From positions 1-48,190 of IMG/VR virus record IMGVR_UViG_3300045110_000015: a stretch of 48,190 bases of DNA; one strand, given 5' to 3'. The stretch comes from a virus. Shown here piece after piece: positions 36,278 to 43,666 of this stretch; the first letter of the stretch is position 1, and each line of letters begins with the position of its first letter. The notes beneath the pieces are model-generated. The model was not told the DNA's origin, did not search any database, and worked only from the letters and a program-made list of their open reading frames with translations. A program made the position numbers and the translations under genes.

Positions 36278-37810
36278 CTATTGACCCTGTTGTGGCCCTT
36301 TCCCTACGTTTCCCGTTTTGATCGCGTTTGGAGTAATTGCGCCTTTTTGCACATTGCCATTTCCGGGGGCCTGGGTGTTCAACGGCGGCACAGGGGGTGT
36401 GGCCCTGCTTTCACCCCCTGTGCCATTAACCGCACCTGCGGTGTGCGGCGCCGTTGTGGGTACAGCTCCAGGTTGCTTAGCAGGCATATCAAAGACCTGA
36501 CGAATCCAGTTCTCTGTGGGATCGTCCATCGTAATCCCCTGCTGTGCTAGCAGATTCGCTAGAGCCGCACCGAGCATTTGTAGGTCACGTGTCTCACCGA
36601 TGTTGCGTACCCTCAGCCGTGGGAAGTTAGTAGTGGGGAAGTTCCACACTACCAACTCAGGCACCAGATACATATTGATGTGCTGGCAAATGTTGTTCGC
36701 GACATACTTCAAAGACTTCATGAACAGGTCAGCACCCGTAGCTCCGGTAGACCTGCCACCTGAGCCAGTGGCCCCACCCGGCCCGGAACCTTGCGCTAGG
36801 AATGCAGCCATAATGTTCATCATAAGCATCATGTTATGATGACCGGCGCTTTCCAGCGCATCCACCGTCATACCCTTCAACTCCACGAAGTCCACTTCAA
36901 CGTTGGGAGTCTCGATGATGAAAGCTTCCTCGTTAGTCCTCAAATTGCGGAGGGCTGTGCGGAGAGCCACCTTGTCCTGTGCAGTTGCAGCAGGCCCGAG
37001 CTTTCCACGTGGGATACCGATGCCGTGGCGTTCCTTCTGAACTGCGTCAATCTTGTAGAAGTGATCTTTGTAGTACCAATGCTTGTAGGCTGTGCGGAGG
37101 ATACTCTTACCTGTCAGATCCCCGCCAGTCTTGCCAAACGTGAACACCATCACTTTCGAGACATCTAGCGCCTTCTCGACAACCGAGCCGTCCGACTGAA
37201 CAGCGTTTTGAATGATCTTGTTAGGCCCACCATTGTTGTCGTAATCTATCTCCTTGATGGTAGGCGCCGGCCTTACGCCAAGCTTCTTGAGCATGGTGTA
37301 CTGGCGAGTATTCGCACCCTTGGCGTTTGGCGACCAGACACGGTTCTCGTAAACCTTCTCAATGATGGAATATCCATCTTCAAAGAAATGCAGGATATCC
37401 TCAAGACTATTGAGGAAGGGAGCACTCATGCCACCTGCGAGATTGTCCCATATAAAGTCGGAAATCAACTGATCCTGTGGAGAGTCGCTATACGGCTCCA
37501 TGAAGAATTCTGCGCCAAGCACAGGAGTCTTGATAGCCCTAACACTCATGTCAACTCCAGCGTCAGTCATCATCCGTGTGTAAGCTAGAGTACGCTGGTA
37601 TGGTGTGGTAAGCTCAGGTACCTGGTCAATGATGCGAACAGGAATACTAGAGCCAAGTTCGCTGTCCAGGTTGGGACGCGGAATCTGAGCTAGAGCTGTA
37701 CTACCCGCCTTGTACGTAGTGCCCGTCTTGGTGCCGACACCACGCGCAATAGCCTGCTGCGATCCAGCGACTTGTGGCTTCTTGTTATTTCTGCGGGGGA
37801 AGAGAGGCAT
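36278..37810 (-). CDS. Portal protein, Mu gp29/DUF935-like
   Basis: 510 residues. The patterns RAIKTPVLGAEFFMEP and LNSLEDILHFFEDGYSIIEKV are typical of the DUF935 portal family. The C-terminal 80 residues are Pro/Thr/Gly-rich and probably disordered. It forms the ring at the capsid vertex through which DNA enters. The ATG overlaps the methyltransferase stop (TAATG). A perfect 13-bp inverted repeat lies in the tail-coding part (36387-36424). Confidence 0.85.
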   Translation of the reverse strand: MPLFPRRNNKKPQVAGSQQAIARGVGTKTGTTYKAGSTALAQIPRPNLDSELGSSIPVRIIDQVPELTTPYQRTLAYTRMMTDAGVDMSVRAIKTPVLGAEFFMEPYSDSPQDQLISDFIWDNLAGGMSAPFLNSLEDILHFFEDGYSIIEKVYENRVWSPNAKGANTRQYTMLKKLGVRPAPTIKEIDYDNNGGPNKIIQNAVQSDGSVVEKALDVSKVMVFTFGKTGGDLTGKSILRTAYKHWYYKDHFYKIDAVQKERHGIGIPRGKLGPAATAQDKVALRTALRNLRTNEEAFIIETPNVEVDFVELKGMTVDALESAGHHNMMLMMNIMAAFLAQGSGPGGATGSGGRSTGATGADLFMKSLKYVANNICQHINMYLVPELVVWNFPTTNFPRLRVRNIGETRDLQMLGAALANLLAQQGITMDDPTENWIRQVFDMPAKQPGAVPTTAPHTAGAVNGTGGESRATPPVPPLNTQAPGNGNVQKGAITPNAIKTGNVGKGPQQGQ

Positions 37811-38577
37811 TACGCTGCAACCTGTAGGAGTTGTTTACCAACGTACTCTGTGTACGCCGGCGGGATAGCCTCGTTCAGCTCGCGCTTCTTCCTAGCCCAC
37901 GGGATCTGCATTGCATCCTTAGCCGCGTCAAACCGGCAAGTACCGCCACCCACGACAGTCACGTAATCCTTCCACTGATCCAACTTCCCGTAGTGGTTGT
38001 GGCGCTTGTTCCACGTGACACACAACGGATGCTCCCATCGTGACATGTGTGGAGGGGCTACCAGTGGAACATCGGATTCAAAGAGCCTATGCCTAATCAC
38101 CCTGAGATTGTGGGACTCGTGAAAATAAACCCCGCACAGGAGGATGGTCTGTTCTTTGATTAGTGGCGACCACATCACGTTCTCAATGATGTAGGGCTTG
38201 CCAGTTTGTTGGAGCAAGTCACGTACTACTGGTAACAGGTCAGGGTGCAAATGTCGATTCCCGTTTTGGTCTGCCGTAATGCTATAGTGCTGGCAGGGTG
38301 GACTTGCATGGATCACGGTAAAGTCGCTCAGCTTGTAGCTGCGCTTTTTACTTTTACCAGTGATAGGGTGGTTAGGCGTGATAGTCTCGGTGGGATCTGT
38401 GAGCAGCCGCCGTAGTGTGGCAGGCGCATCATGCAGGACGAGTGCAGAATACGGGTAGTTTGGTTGAAGGTAACGGTCTACTCCAATCACGTCAAAACCC
38501 GCATCGTGGTAACCCTTTGCAGCCCCACCAACACCACAGAACAGGTCAAGCAAGAGGGGCCTATTTGTATCAGCCAC
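37810..38577 (-). CDS. C5 cytosine DNA methyltransferase
   Basis: 255 residues with motif I DLFCGVGG (11-18), motif IV SPPCQ with Cys95 as nucleophile, motif VI ENV (132-134) and RHRLFES (162-169). It transfers a methyl group to C5 of cytosine. It is short for the family, so the target-recognition part is small. No partner nuclease is visible, so it is probably an orphan enzyme protecting phage DNA. It sits between terminase and portal genes with stop/start overlaps on both sides. Target unknown. Confidence 0.88.
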   Translation of the reverse strand: MADTNRPLLLDLFCGVGGAAKGYHDAGFDVIGVDRYLQPNYPYSALVLHDAPATLRRLLTDPTETITPNHPITGKSKKRSYKLSDFTVIHASPPCQHYSITADQNGNRHLHPDLLPVVRDLLQQTGKPYIIENVMWSPLIKEQTILLCGVYFHESHNLRVIRHRLFESDVPLVAPPHMSRWEHPLCVTWNKRHNHYGKLDQWKDYVTVVGGGTCRFDAAKDAMQIPWARKKRELNEAIPPAYTEYVGKQLLQVAA

Positions 38578-40079
38578 TACAGCCTGACCCTAAAGACATC
38601 TTCTGAATCCAGCGTCATGCTCTGATTCAGAGTAAAGAAGTCCTCAGATTCACTACCAGTGTACATCTCGCCATAGATGTCAGCAACGGACGTACCGGCG
38701 CCATCTACGAACCAAGGCCCAATGAAGTAGCGCAATGCATCACAAGCGTGGTCGTCGATCTTGTGCTGGATATTGCCATCACCTGCCAACTCGTTGAGGT
38801 CGTACTTGGCGTTCTTACCAACCTCTTTCACGTGCAGGTTGTTCATCTGCCGGATGAGGTTAGTGCAGGACTTGTGGACGCGAATCTTTGGTGGCCTGTC
38901 TGACAGCATACGCTTGATCTGTTCGACAGCCAGCTTCCACCTGACATCTTGTGAAGCTGGGAACTTGAACACCTGACCTAGAATAGCCGCCTCATCTGCG
39001 CCACGTGGGTCACCCCAACATGAATCAATGGTGTAGCCGTTGGGATTCAACCTGTCACGCAAGTGGTAGGCATGTTCAAGGGTAGACTGGTGTGCCATGT
39101 AGTACTCGCGCCATACAAAGCACGTGTTGGAGCGAGGGTCGATTTGGATATCTAGCGCGACAAAAGGATTGTTAAATCCGTAGTCCATCGCTAGATGATT
39201 TGTATACGCGGGGTTGTAGCGCTCGTTCAGGGAATCCTCTTCGTGTCCGTAGACGTGTGTATCTTCGCTCCACTCTTCGTAGATGCTTCCTGTGAGGGCT
39301 GTGAACTTGGCCCCGTACTCCTGGTCGAACCAGATGGGGCTGACGGTTTTCTCAACACGTAGGATTTCAGGATCATCCCTACCACCTGGATACCTGACTG
39401 AGTTCTCCCATGTTGGAAACTGCCAACTCCTGTAGTCTTGCGCTGTGTTGTACTTCGTGGCGTTCTCTCTATTGAGAGTTTGATTTGGGGTTGTCGGGGG
39501 CGCGATCGTATGTAACTGTCCCAGCATGTACAACCCGTGGAACCAGTTGTAACCCTGTGGTGTAGAGGGAAAGTCGCATGATCCGCGCAAATCGGAGAGG
39601 GCTGGTTCGATGTATTGTTCCCACGTAGCTCGGTTGTGTTTAGCGGCCTCACTCATGATGACGTGGGACAAACCCTCTCCTAGTAGGGAGTCTGGATTGT
39701 CGGCACTCACTACCATGATGGTACTTTGCCAAGGGGTCTTGATGTACATATCCCCCTGGTGTTGACTGTAAGCCTTCTTGCAATATCGCAGAAGATCGAG
39801 TTTTTGGTAGTCATTCCAGACAACTCTAAACTCTTTCTCCCCAATTCGGTAACTTGTGCCGACGATCCAGTTCCAACTGTCAGGTATGAAGCTTTTGAAC
39901 GTCATACGGTGGCCTGCTGCTTGGCTTTTACCCCAGCGCCGACCACAACACGGAGCATTGAACCGTGCTTTGCTGTACAAGTAATCTGTTTGGCCCGTAG
40001 AATGAGGCTTGAAGCCTACTTTCTCGTATAGGGCTTTAGCAGATATACCTGGTTCTGCTCCGCTTACTGCGTCTGCCAT
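38577..40079 (-). CDS. Terminase large subunit
   Basis: 500 residues from ATG 40079; TTG 40103, inside the upstream frame, is possible, and neither has a good ribosome-binding site. Walker A is CGRRWGKSQ at about residues 45-53 and Walker B SHVIMSEAA near 155. The nuclease domain shows LAMDYGFNNP and DHACDALRYF. It is the DNA-packaging motor and cleaves concatemers. The GRRWGKS form is typical of phage terminases. Confidence 0.9.
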   Translation of the reverse strand: MADAVSGAEPGISAKALYEKVGFKPHSTGQTDYLYSKARFNAPCCGRRWGKSQAAGHRMTFKSFIPDSWNWIVGTSYRIGEKEFRVVWNDYQKLDLLRYCKKAYSQHQGDMYIKTPWQSTIMVVSADNPDSLLGEGLSHVIMSEAAKHNRATWEQYIEPALSDLRGSCDFPSTPQGYNWFHGLYMLGQLHTIAPPTTPNQTLNRENATKYNTAQDYRSWQFPTWENSVRYPGGRDDPEILRVEKTVSPIWFDQEYGAKFTALTGSIYEEWSEDTHVYGHEEDSLNERYNPAYTNHLAMDYGFNNPFVALDIQIDPRSNTCFVWREYYMAHQSTLEHAYHLRDRLNPNGYTIDSCWGDPRGADEAAILGQVFKFPASQDVRWKLAVEQIKRMLSDRPPKIRVHKSCTNLIRQMNNLHVKEVGKNAKYDLNELAGDGNIQHKIDDHACDALRYFIGPWFVDGAGTSVADIYGEMYTGSESEDFFTLNQSMTLDSEDVFRVRL

Positions 40080-40093
40080 GAAGAGGGGTGTTT

Positions 40094-40222
40094 CTAGCCC
40101 CAACCGTTGAAGTACGCCAGGACAACAAACACCGCGATCACGACAAGCGCGATGTCACTGAGGCCAACTACGAGGCTGAACTTCACAGCGGGTGACGCTG
40201 GTGTCACAACAGGGGTAGTCAC
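40094..40222 (-). CDS. Small membrane protein upstream of terminase
   Basis: 42 codons from GTG overlapping the previous stop (GTGA). After a short polar N-terminus there is one membrane helix (FSLVVGLSDIALVVIAVFVV). Its role is unknown. A membrane protein at the head of a packaging operon is unusual. Confidence 0.6.
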   Translation of the reverse strand: MTTPVVTPASPAVKFSLVVGLSDIALVVIAVFVVLAYFNGWG

Positions 40223-40308
40223 TCGTCGTCAGGATCAGTGGGTTCGGGTGTCGGCTCAGGCTCAGGTGTGGGTGTCGGCTCAGGCGTTTCGTCATGCTTG
40301 AAGATCAT
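40219..40308 (-). CDS. 29-aa Pro/Glu/Thr-repeat peptide
   Basis: ATG preceded by a perfect AAGGAGG. After FKHDE the product is almost purely PE/PT dipeptides (TPEPTPTPEPEPTPEP) with an acidic end. The strong ribosome-binding site and coupling to the membrane-protein start suggest it is translated. Function unknown. Confidence 0.55.
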   Translation of the reverse strand: MIFKHDETPEPTPTPEPEPTPEPTDPDDE

Positions 40309-40317
40309 GGTGCCTCC

Positions 40318-40716
40318 TTATTTGTCTGATGTCTCGTCTGCGGTGGGTGTCATTTGTAGAGAGGATAGCAGATCCTTGATAGGATCACCTTCCAGGCGAG
40401 CATCCTCAAGCGCCTCTTTCACGATAAACGTGGAAGCTCGCAGCCTGATGGAATCCGAGGAAGAATTGGCACTCAACCAAACGATCTGAGCTGCCGCATC
40501 TGGGAGGTTCTGCCGGAAGAACTTCCGTGTGTACTTGTCAACGTTACTGATGGGGTCGTCGAGGTGGGAAATGCTGGTTTGTTCGTCCTCGCGAGAAAAC
40601 TCCTCTTGCAGAGCCTTTGCGTAGTTTTCACGCATGGCTTTGATTTCGGGATCTGTGGGGCCAAAGTTGAGTGGTGTGGAATCGTCGGGTGTGTCTGGTG
40701 TGTCGTCTGTAGGCAT
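40318..40716 (-). CDS. Putative terminase small subunit
   Basis: 132 residues, mostly helical after a Pro/Asp-rich N-terminus, with a basic stretch (VDKYTRKFFRQNL) and a late helix (LRASTFIVKEALEDARLEG). It is the first gene of the late operon, with GGAGG upstream of its ATG, where the small terminase usually lies. No classical HTH is visible, so the call rests on position and size. Confidence 0.55.
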   Translation of the reverse strand: MPTDDTPDTPDDSTPLNFGPTDPEIKAMRENYAKALQEEFSREDEQTSISHLDDPISNVDKYTRKFFRQNLPDAAAQIVWLSANSSSDSIRLRASTFIVKEALEDARLEGDPIKDLLSSLQMTPTADETSDK

Positions 40717-40743
40717 GAGGTAACCTCCGATCTGGCTGCGGGC

Positions 40744-40772
40744 ATTGTAGCAGACTACTTTTTCTGATTTGA
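40744..40772 (-). promoter_or_regulatory. Candidate late-operon promoter
   Basis: On the minus strand TACAAT (40744-40749) matches the -10 consensus in five of six bases and lies about 28 bases before the ATG at 40716. A weak -35 (TCAAAT) is 17 bases upstream, as expected if a late activator is needed. Inference only. Confidence 0.4.
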
Positions 40773-40882
40773 CTGAGTACCGATTTTGTGGGACAAATGC
40801 ACATCTGAGTAATCTAACGTGTGACGTGTTTGCAAACCTATTTTTGTGCGGTACATTTAAAAGAACGGTTCCCCCTAGCCGG

Positions 40883-40987
40883 CCGCCTGCATACTATACA
40901 GTCTCTATGCATAGTATGCAGGCGGTTTGGGCAGGTGGTCGACCACCTACGCCCACGTGACGCGCCCCGTGTAGGGCGCGTCACGTG
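40883..40987. repeat. Cluster of three large palindromes
   Basis: A perfect 15-bp inverted repeat (40883-40897 with 40911-40925), a perfect 16-bp palindrome around GTCGAC (40933-40948), and a perfect 14-bp inverted repeat (40954-40967 with 40974-40987). No T runs follow, so they may be protein-binding or replication sites rather than simple terminators. They lie just beyond the stop of the 40996 gene. Confidence 0.65.
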
Positions 40988-40995
40988 TAGGGCGT

Positions 40996-41922
40996 CTACC
41001 CTTGCGCGGCCGTCGGATCAGCTACGCCCAGGATCGCCGCGTAGCGTTGGACATCCGACGTGGGCGTGACACCTGACGTGGGCGTGTCTGACGTGGGCGT
41101 ATCCTCGTCCACGTGGACAGGCAGGATGGCGCCCCACGTGGGCGCGTCCACGGGCGCGACACGCGGCACGTACTCTCCCCACTTCGCGTGTCCAGGGTAC
41201 GCCCCGTGAATGTCCACGCCCCACGGTGCGGTATGCAGGACACGGTAGGTTGCGAGCATTGGGCGCGTGAGGATTGCGTCCATTGCGTCCATGCCGTAGC
41301 GCGTGACGCCCGGTAGCGTCGCGTGTCCCACGGTCGTCAGATTGCGCAGCGCCCACGGGTCACCATGGGCGTCACGTGACGTGACACGTGCAGCGCTTGG
41401 GGCGCGCTTGACGTGTCCACGCCCACGCTCAGCGGCGCGTGTCTCACGGGCGTTTATCACCTCCGGCTGCGACCATTCGTCCCACGCCCCGTCCCGCGTG
41501 GGCTGCACGATGCCTGCACGGGCGTATGCAGCTGCGACACGCCCACCCCGCTTGGCGTCCAGGTAGCGCTTGTCTGCCGCTTCGATTGCGTCCAGTAGCG
41601 CGACACGTTCACGGTTCACGATGTCCAGGTAGGCGCGTACCGTCCAGCGCTGCATACGGGCGTGTCCAGGCGTCCACGTCAGGCGTCCAGGCATCCAGTC
41701 GTACCGTGCAGGGCGCGTGGGGCGCGACTCGTCCACGTGGGGCGTGGGCGTCCACGTGGGCGTGTACGTGGGCGTCCAGGTGTCCAGTGTGGACACGGGC
41801 GCGTACACCTGACGTGACGTGTCCGACGTGGACGGTATTGCCCACGTGGGCGTGGGACACGCGGCAGCATTGACACGGGCGATTAGCCGCGCCTGCCGCT
41901 TGACTGATTCAAACATGTCCAT
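40996..41922 (-). CDS. Low-complexity protein in GC-rich island
   Basis: 308 residues from ATG 41922, chosen because GGAG lies eight bases upstream; the frame is open to 42114. The product has TPTWTPT-like repeats, many Arg, Ala, Thr and Trp, and a less repetitive middle (RAYLDIVNRERVALLDAIEA). The DNA is far richer in G and C than its neighbours and full of CACGTGGGCG-like words in coding and flanking parts alike. It may be acquired DNA or, less likely, a non-coding repeat region that stays open by chance. Family unknown. Confidence 0.5.
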   Translation of the reverse strand: MDMFESVKRQARLIARVNAAACPTPTWAIPSTSDTSRQVYAPVSTLDTWTPTYTPTWTPTPHVDESRPTRPARYDWMPGRLTWTPGHARMQRWTVRAYLDIVNRERVALLDAIEAADKRYLDAKRGGRVAAAYARAGIVQPTRDGAWDEWSQPEVINARETRAAERGRGHVKRAPSAARVTSRDAHGDPWALRNLTTVGHATLPGVTRYGMDAMDAILTRPMLATYRVLHTAPWGVDIHGAYPGHAKWGEYVPRVAPVDAPTWGAILPVHVDEDTPTSDTPTSGVTPTSDVQRYAAILGVADPTAAQG

Positions 41923-42141
41923 TGCTGTACTCCATTCCCGCGCCCCGCGTGGGGCGCGACTCGATTGGTGAGATTCCAGCGTACCTGACGTGGGCGTGAC
42001 ACGTGCATAGGGCGTGTCACGTGTCGATTCCACGTGTCCTGCATACGTCACGTGGGACACGCCCCAAATAGTGCCCATTTGCAGGTAAAACGCCTGCGAG
42101 CGGTTTAGAGTCAACTAGTGCCACTTGGGGGGTGCTACGCG

Positions 42142-42189
42142 TTACAGAGGCTTACAGAGCCTTACAGAGGCATTGTAGGCATTGCCTAC
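42142..42189. repeat. Three 10-bp phased repeats plus palindrome
   Basis: TTACAGAG occurs at 42142, 42152 and 42162, exactly one helical turn apart, followed by the inverted repeat GTAGGC-ATT-GCCTAC (42175-42189). This is typical of a protein-binding site. It is in the non-coding stretch between the island gene and the early region. Confidence 0.6.
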
Positions 42190-42249
42190 GTGATGAGATT
42201 GTTAGGCGAGATTTCATACTATGCTTACGTTTGGGATTCGGGGGGTAGG

Positions 42250-42296
42250 CGTACCTTGGAGTGTGCAGGGCGAGAGGATACGCCCTGGAGGGTACG
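42250..42296. other. Nested hairpin
   Basis: CGTACC/GGTACG (42250-42255 and 42291-42296) encloses CAGGGCG/CGCCCTG (42266-42272 and 42281-42287). It lies between two direct-repeat groups and may be part of the same functional site. Confidence 0.5.
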
Positions 42297-42329
42297 GTAG
42301 GACACGGGGCGCGTATGCGCCACGTGGAC

Positions 42330-42377
42330 TAGTCGTGTCCTGCATTAGTCGTGTGCGCGATTAGTCGTGTGCGCGAT
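42330..42377. repeat. Three tandem 16-bp iterons
   Basis: TAGTCGTGT begins units at 42330, 42346 and 42362; the last two are identical over 16 bases and a partial fourth unit (TAGG) follows. Iterons of this kind bind initiator or partition proteins. GTCGTG also occurs in the adjacent hairpin and at 42434. Confidence 0.7.
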
Positions 42378-42403
42378 TAGGTGGCCGGCTACCTAGCCTG
42401 CCC

Positions 42404-42429
42404 GATACACGACATTTTTGTCGTGAATC
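42404..42429. other. Hairpin with T loop beside iterons
   Basis: GAT-A-CACGACA pairs with TGTCGTG-A-ATC around a TTTT loop. Both arms carry the GTCGTG core of the iterons. The AT-rich loop could be a melting or nicking site, or the whole may act as a terminator for leftward transcription. Confidence 0.5.
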
Positions 42430-42458
42430 GGATGTCGTGAAATGAGATTCGCGACTTC

Positions 42459-42478
42459 ACACACTCCTTACATTTGAG
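42459..42478 (+). promoter_or_regulatory. Promoter-like repeat R1
   Basis: First of five copies of a shared 20-base block (ACACACTCCTTACATTTGAG). The -35-like TTGAGT is conserved, but no -10 lies at the usual 17-base distance, so this copy is the weakest. It precedes the 39-aa membrane protein gene. Confidence 0.45.
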
Positions 42479-42562
42479 TGTACAGGCCGCCGGCTACCTT
42501 GAATAGTGCAAGCCCGAACAAACGCCCCCCGCAAGTAAAGGCAAGCACAGGAGGTGAAAAGT

Positions 42563-42682
42563 TTGGCTTGGATCGCAAGCCCCACGTTTGTATGGGCGTG
42601 GGTTGGATTCTGGCTGCCAGTAACACTGGCAGTAGGGATCTACGCGCAAGTTGGTATCTGGCGCAAGCGCGACAGACACTAA
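42563..42682 (+). CDS. 39-aa small membrane protein
   Basis: TTG start a few bases after AGGAGGTG. The product has one long hydrophobic segment (FVWAWVGFWLPVTLAVGIYA) and a basic C-terminus (WRKRDRH). Single-helix phage peptides of this type often target host membrane functions, but nothing specific can be said. The stop overlaps repeat R2. Confidence 0.6.
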   Translation: MAWIASPTFVWAWVGFWLPVTLAVGIYAQVGIWRKRDRH

Positions 42683-42725
42683 CACACTCCATACATTTCA
42701 GTCGCAAGCTGACTGGCACTATGGA
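42682..42725 (+). promoter_or_regulatory. Promoter-like repeat R2
   Basis: The shared block ACACACTCCATACATTTCAG is followed by 17 bases and TATGGA. It would drive transcription of the structured element at 42751. Confidence 0.5.
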
Positions 42726-42750
42726 GTGTAGTAAGGCAAGCGCAAGGCGC

Positions 42751-42858
42751 TTGTTAGGTGCAAGACAACACGCTGTGATAACCGCGTGCGTCCACAGATG
42801 GCCGGCCACATAAGGCTGGGATACGTGAGATAGCGCAGCCCCGTGTTGCACCTAACAA
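42751..42858 (+). ncRNA. Long-stem RNA element A
   Basis: A perfect 13-bp stem (42751-42763 with 42846-42858) encloses about 80 nt with inner hairpins CACGC/GCGTG and GGCTG/CAGCC. No open frame with a ribosome-binding site is present. The right arm runs into promoter-like repeat R3. Known RNA class not recognised. Confidence 0.45.
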
Positions 42859-42898
42859 ACTCCTTACGTTTGAGATGGAGTGAGTAAGGCACTATGTA
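42855..42898 (+). promoter_or_regulatory. Promoter-like repeat R3
   Basis: The block ACAAACTCCTTACGTTTGAG is followed by -35-like TTGAGA, 17 bases, and TATGTA. The downstream GTTAGTAAG is shared with R4. Confidence 0.55.
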
Positions 42899-42947
42899 GT
42901 TAGTAAGCAAGTGAGAGCGTGCAAAGCATGCTTTTCAGGCATGGCGC

Positions 42948-43114
42948 TTGTAAACTGCAAGTCAAAATCCACGTAATGCCCTGTAAGGCGCCAATCGGGT
43001 TGTGGTCTGAAGTCTGTGATAAATCGGTAGCCTTCCTCGGGGACGGGTGAAGCCCCCATAAACGGACAAAATACCGTAAGGCACAGGTGAGCAGATAAGA
43101 CTTGCAGTTTACAA
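42948..43114 (+). ncRNA. Long-stem RNA element B
   Basis: A perfect 16-bp stem (42948-42963 with 43099-43114) encloses about 135 nt rich in short hairpins. No credible gene lies inside. It is bounded by R3 and R4, and its right arm overlaps the start of R4. It could be a stable small RNA transcribed from R3. Confidence 0.45.
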
Positions 43115-43154
43115 ACTCCATACACTTGAAAAGTGTGGAGTAAGGCACTATGTA
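43111..43154 (+). promoter_or_regulatory. Promoter-like repeat R4
   Basis: The block ACAAACTCCATACACTTGAA has -35-like TTGAAA, a 17-base spacer and TATGTA, placed 24 bases before a strong ribosome-binding site and the 43178 gene. It is the best candidate promoter of the family. Confidence 0.6.
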
Positions 43155-43177
43155 GTTAGTAGGAAGGAGGTGAGGTA

Positions 43178-43435
43178 ATGGGACTCACAGTAAGTCAGAT
43201 AAGTGATCTGATGGCGCCGGTCAAGCATAGGGCGCCTAAGACGAACGCCCTGGTAAGGGTTGCGGGTGAAGCAAGACTTGAGAATCAACAAGTCAAGCCC
43301 GCTCAGTTCGGTCGCTTCGAGGGCAAGCAGGGTACGAAGCGCAGATCCCGCAAGGGACTGGTCAGAACGATGCCCAATGGCTACGTGTTCTACAACGGCG
43401 TCACAGACACAGAAGTGGTCGCGTACCGGGCGTAA
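43178..43435 (+). CDS. Basic 85-aa protein
   Basis: ATG preceded by AAGGAGGTGAGG. The N-terminus GLTVSQISDLMA is similar to that of the 46995 gene (GLTPEQIKGLMA). The rest is strongly basic (GKQGTKRRSRKG) with an aromatic end (NGYVFYNG). A nucleic-acid or host-protein binder is plausible. It is the first gene after R4. No family recognised. Confidence 0.7.
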   Translation: MGLTVSQISDLMAPVKHRAPKTNALVRVAGEARLENQQVKPAQFGRFEGKQGTKRRSRKGLVRTMPNGYVFYNGVTDTEVVAYRA

Positions 43436-43451
43436 GCCAGCTCTGGTACGA

Positions 43452-43492
43452 ACACCACCTTAGAACAGTCGAACAGATTGTAAAGGTGGTGT
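43452..43492 (+). terminator. Hairpin after the basic protein gene
   Basis: ACACCACCTT/AAGGTGGTGT (43452-43461 and 43483-43492) with a 21-nt loop, 16 bases after the stop. No T run follows, so termination is uncertain. Confidence 0.45.
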
Positions 43493-43514
43493 AAGGAACG
43501 ATCCAATCCACGTG

Positions 43515-43543
43515 CCAAAATCCCTGCAAATGGGGGGTTTTGG
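43515..43543 (+). terminator. Second hairpin, G/C-rich with T-rich arm
   Basis: CCAAAA-T-CCC pairs with GGG-TTTTGG around a short loop, followed by TGTTGTC. It probably ends transcription before the LexA-type boxes. The stretch 43544-43660 contains only short TAG-rich sequence and no gene. Confidence 0.5.
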
Positions 43544-43666
43544 TGTTGTCAAGATTGGCACTTCTGAAACTCTGAAAGTCTGCTCCCCCGGAAAAAGGAG
43601 ATAACTAGAAATAGCTATATATAACTAAGTAGTAGTTGTAGTAAGTGTAGTATGAAAACCGGGCGA

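Noticed and set aside
1184-40801. Identical 15-mer AGTACCGATTTTGTG near 1184 and 40787, considered as an attachment-like repeat
   Set aside because: About one chance 15-mer match is expected in a 48-kb sequence, and no integrase or second att feature supports it.
40769-40960. Plus-strand 63-aa frame upstream of the late operon
   Set aside because: TTG start with no ribosome-binding site, and its end is built from the palindromes; more likely regulatory DNA.
41113-41873. Plus-strand frames in the GC-rich island
   Set aside because: High GC keeps all frames open; no ribosome-binding sites or sensible starts.
42478-42813. 111-aa plus-strand frame
   Set aside because: It runs through promoter repeat R2 and an RNA stem and has no good start; the TTG frame at 42563 with AGGAGGTG is better supported.
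42468-43148. Several minus-strand frames of 63-127 aa
   Set aside because: No ribosome-binding sites, and they read antisense through stems and promoter repeats.
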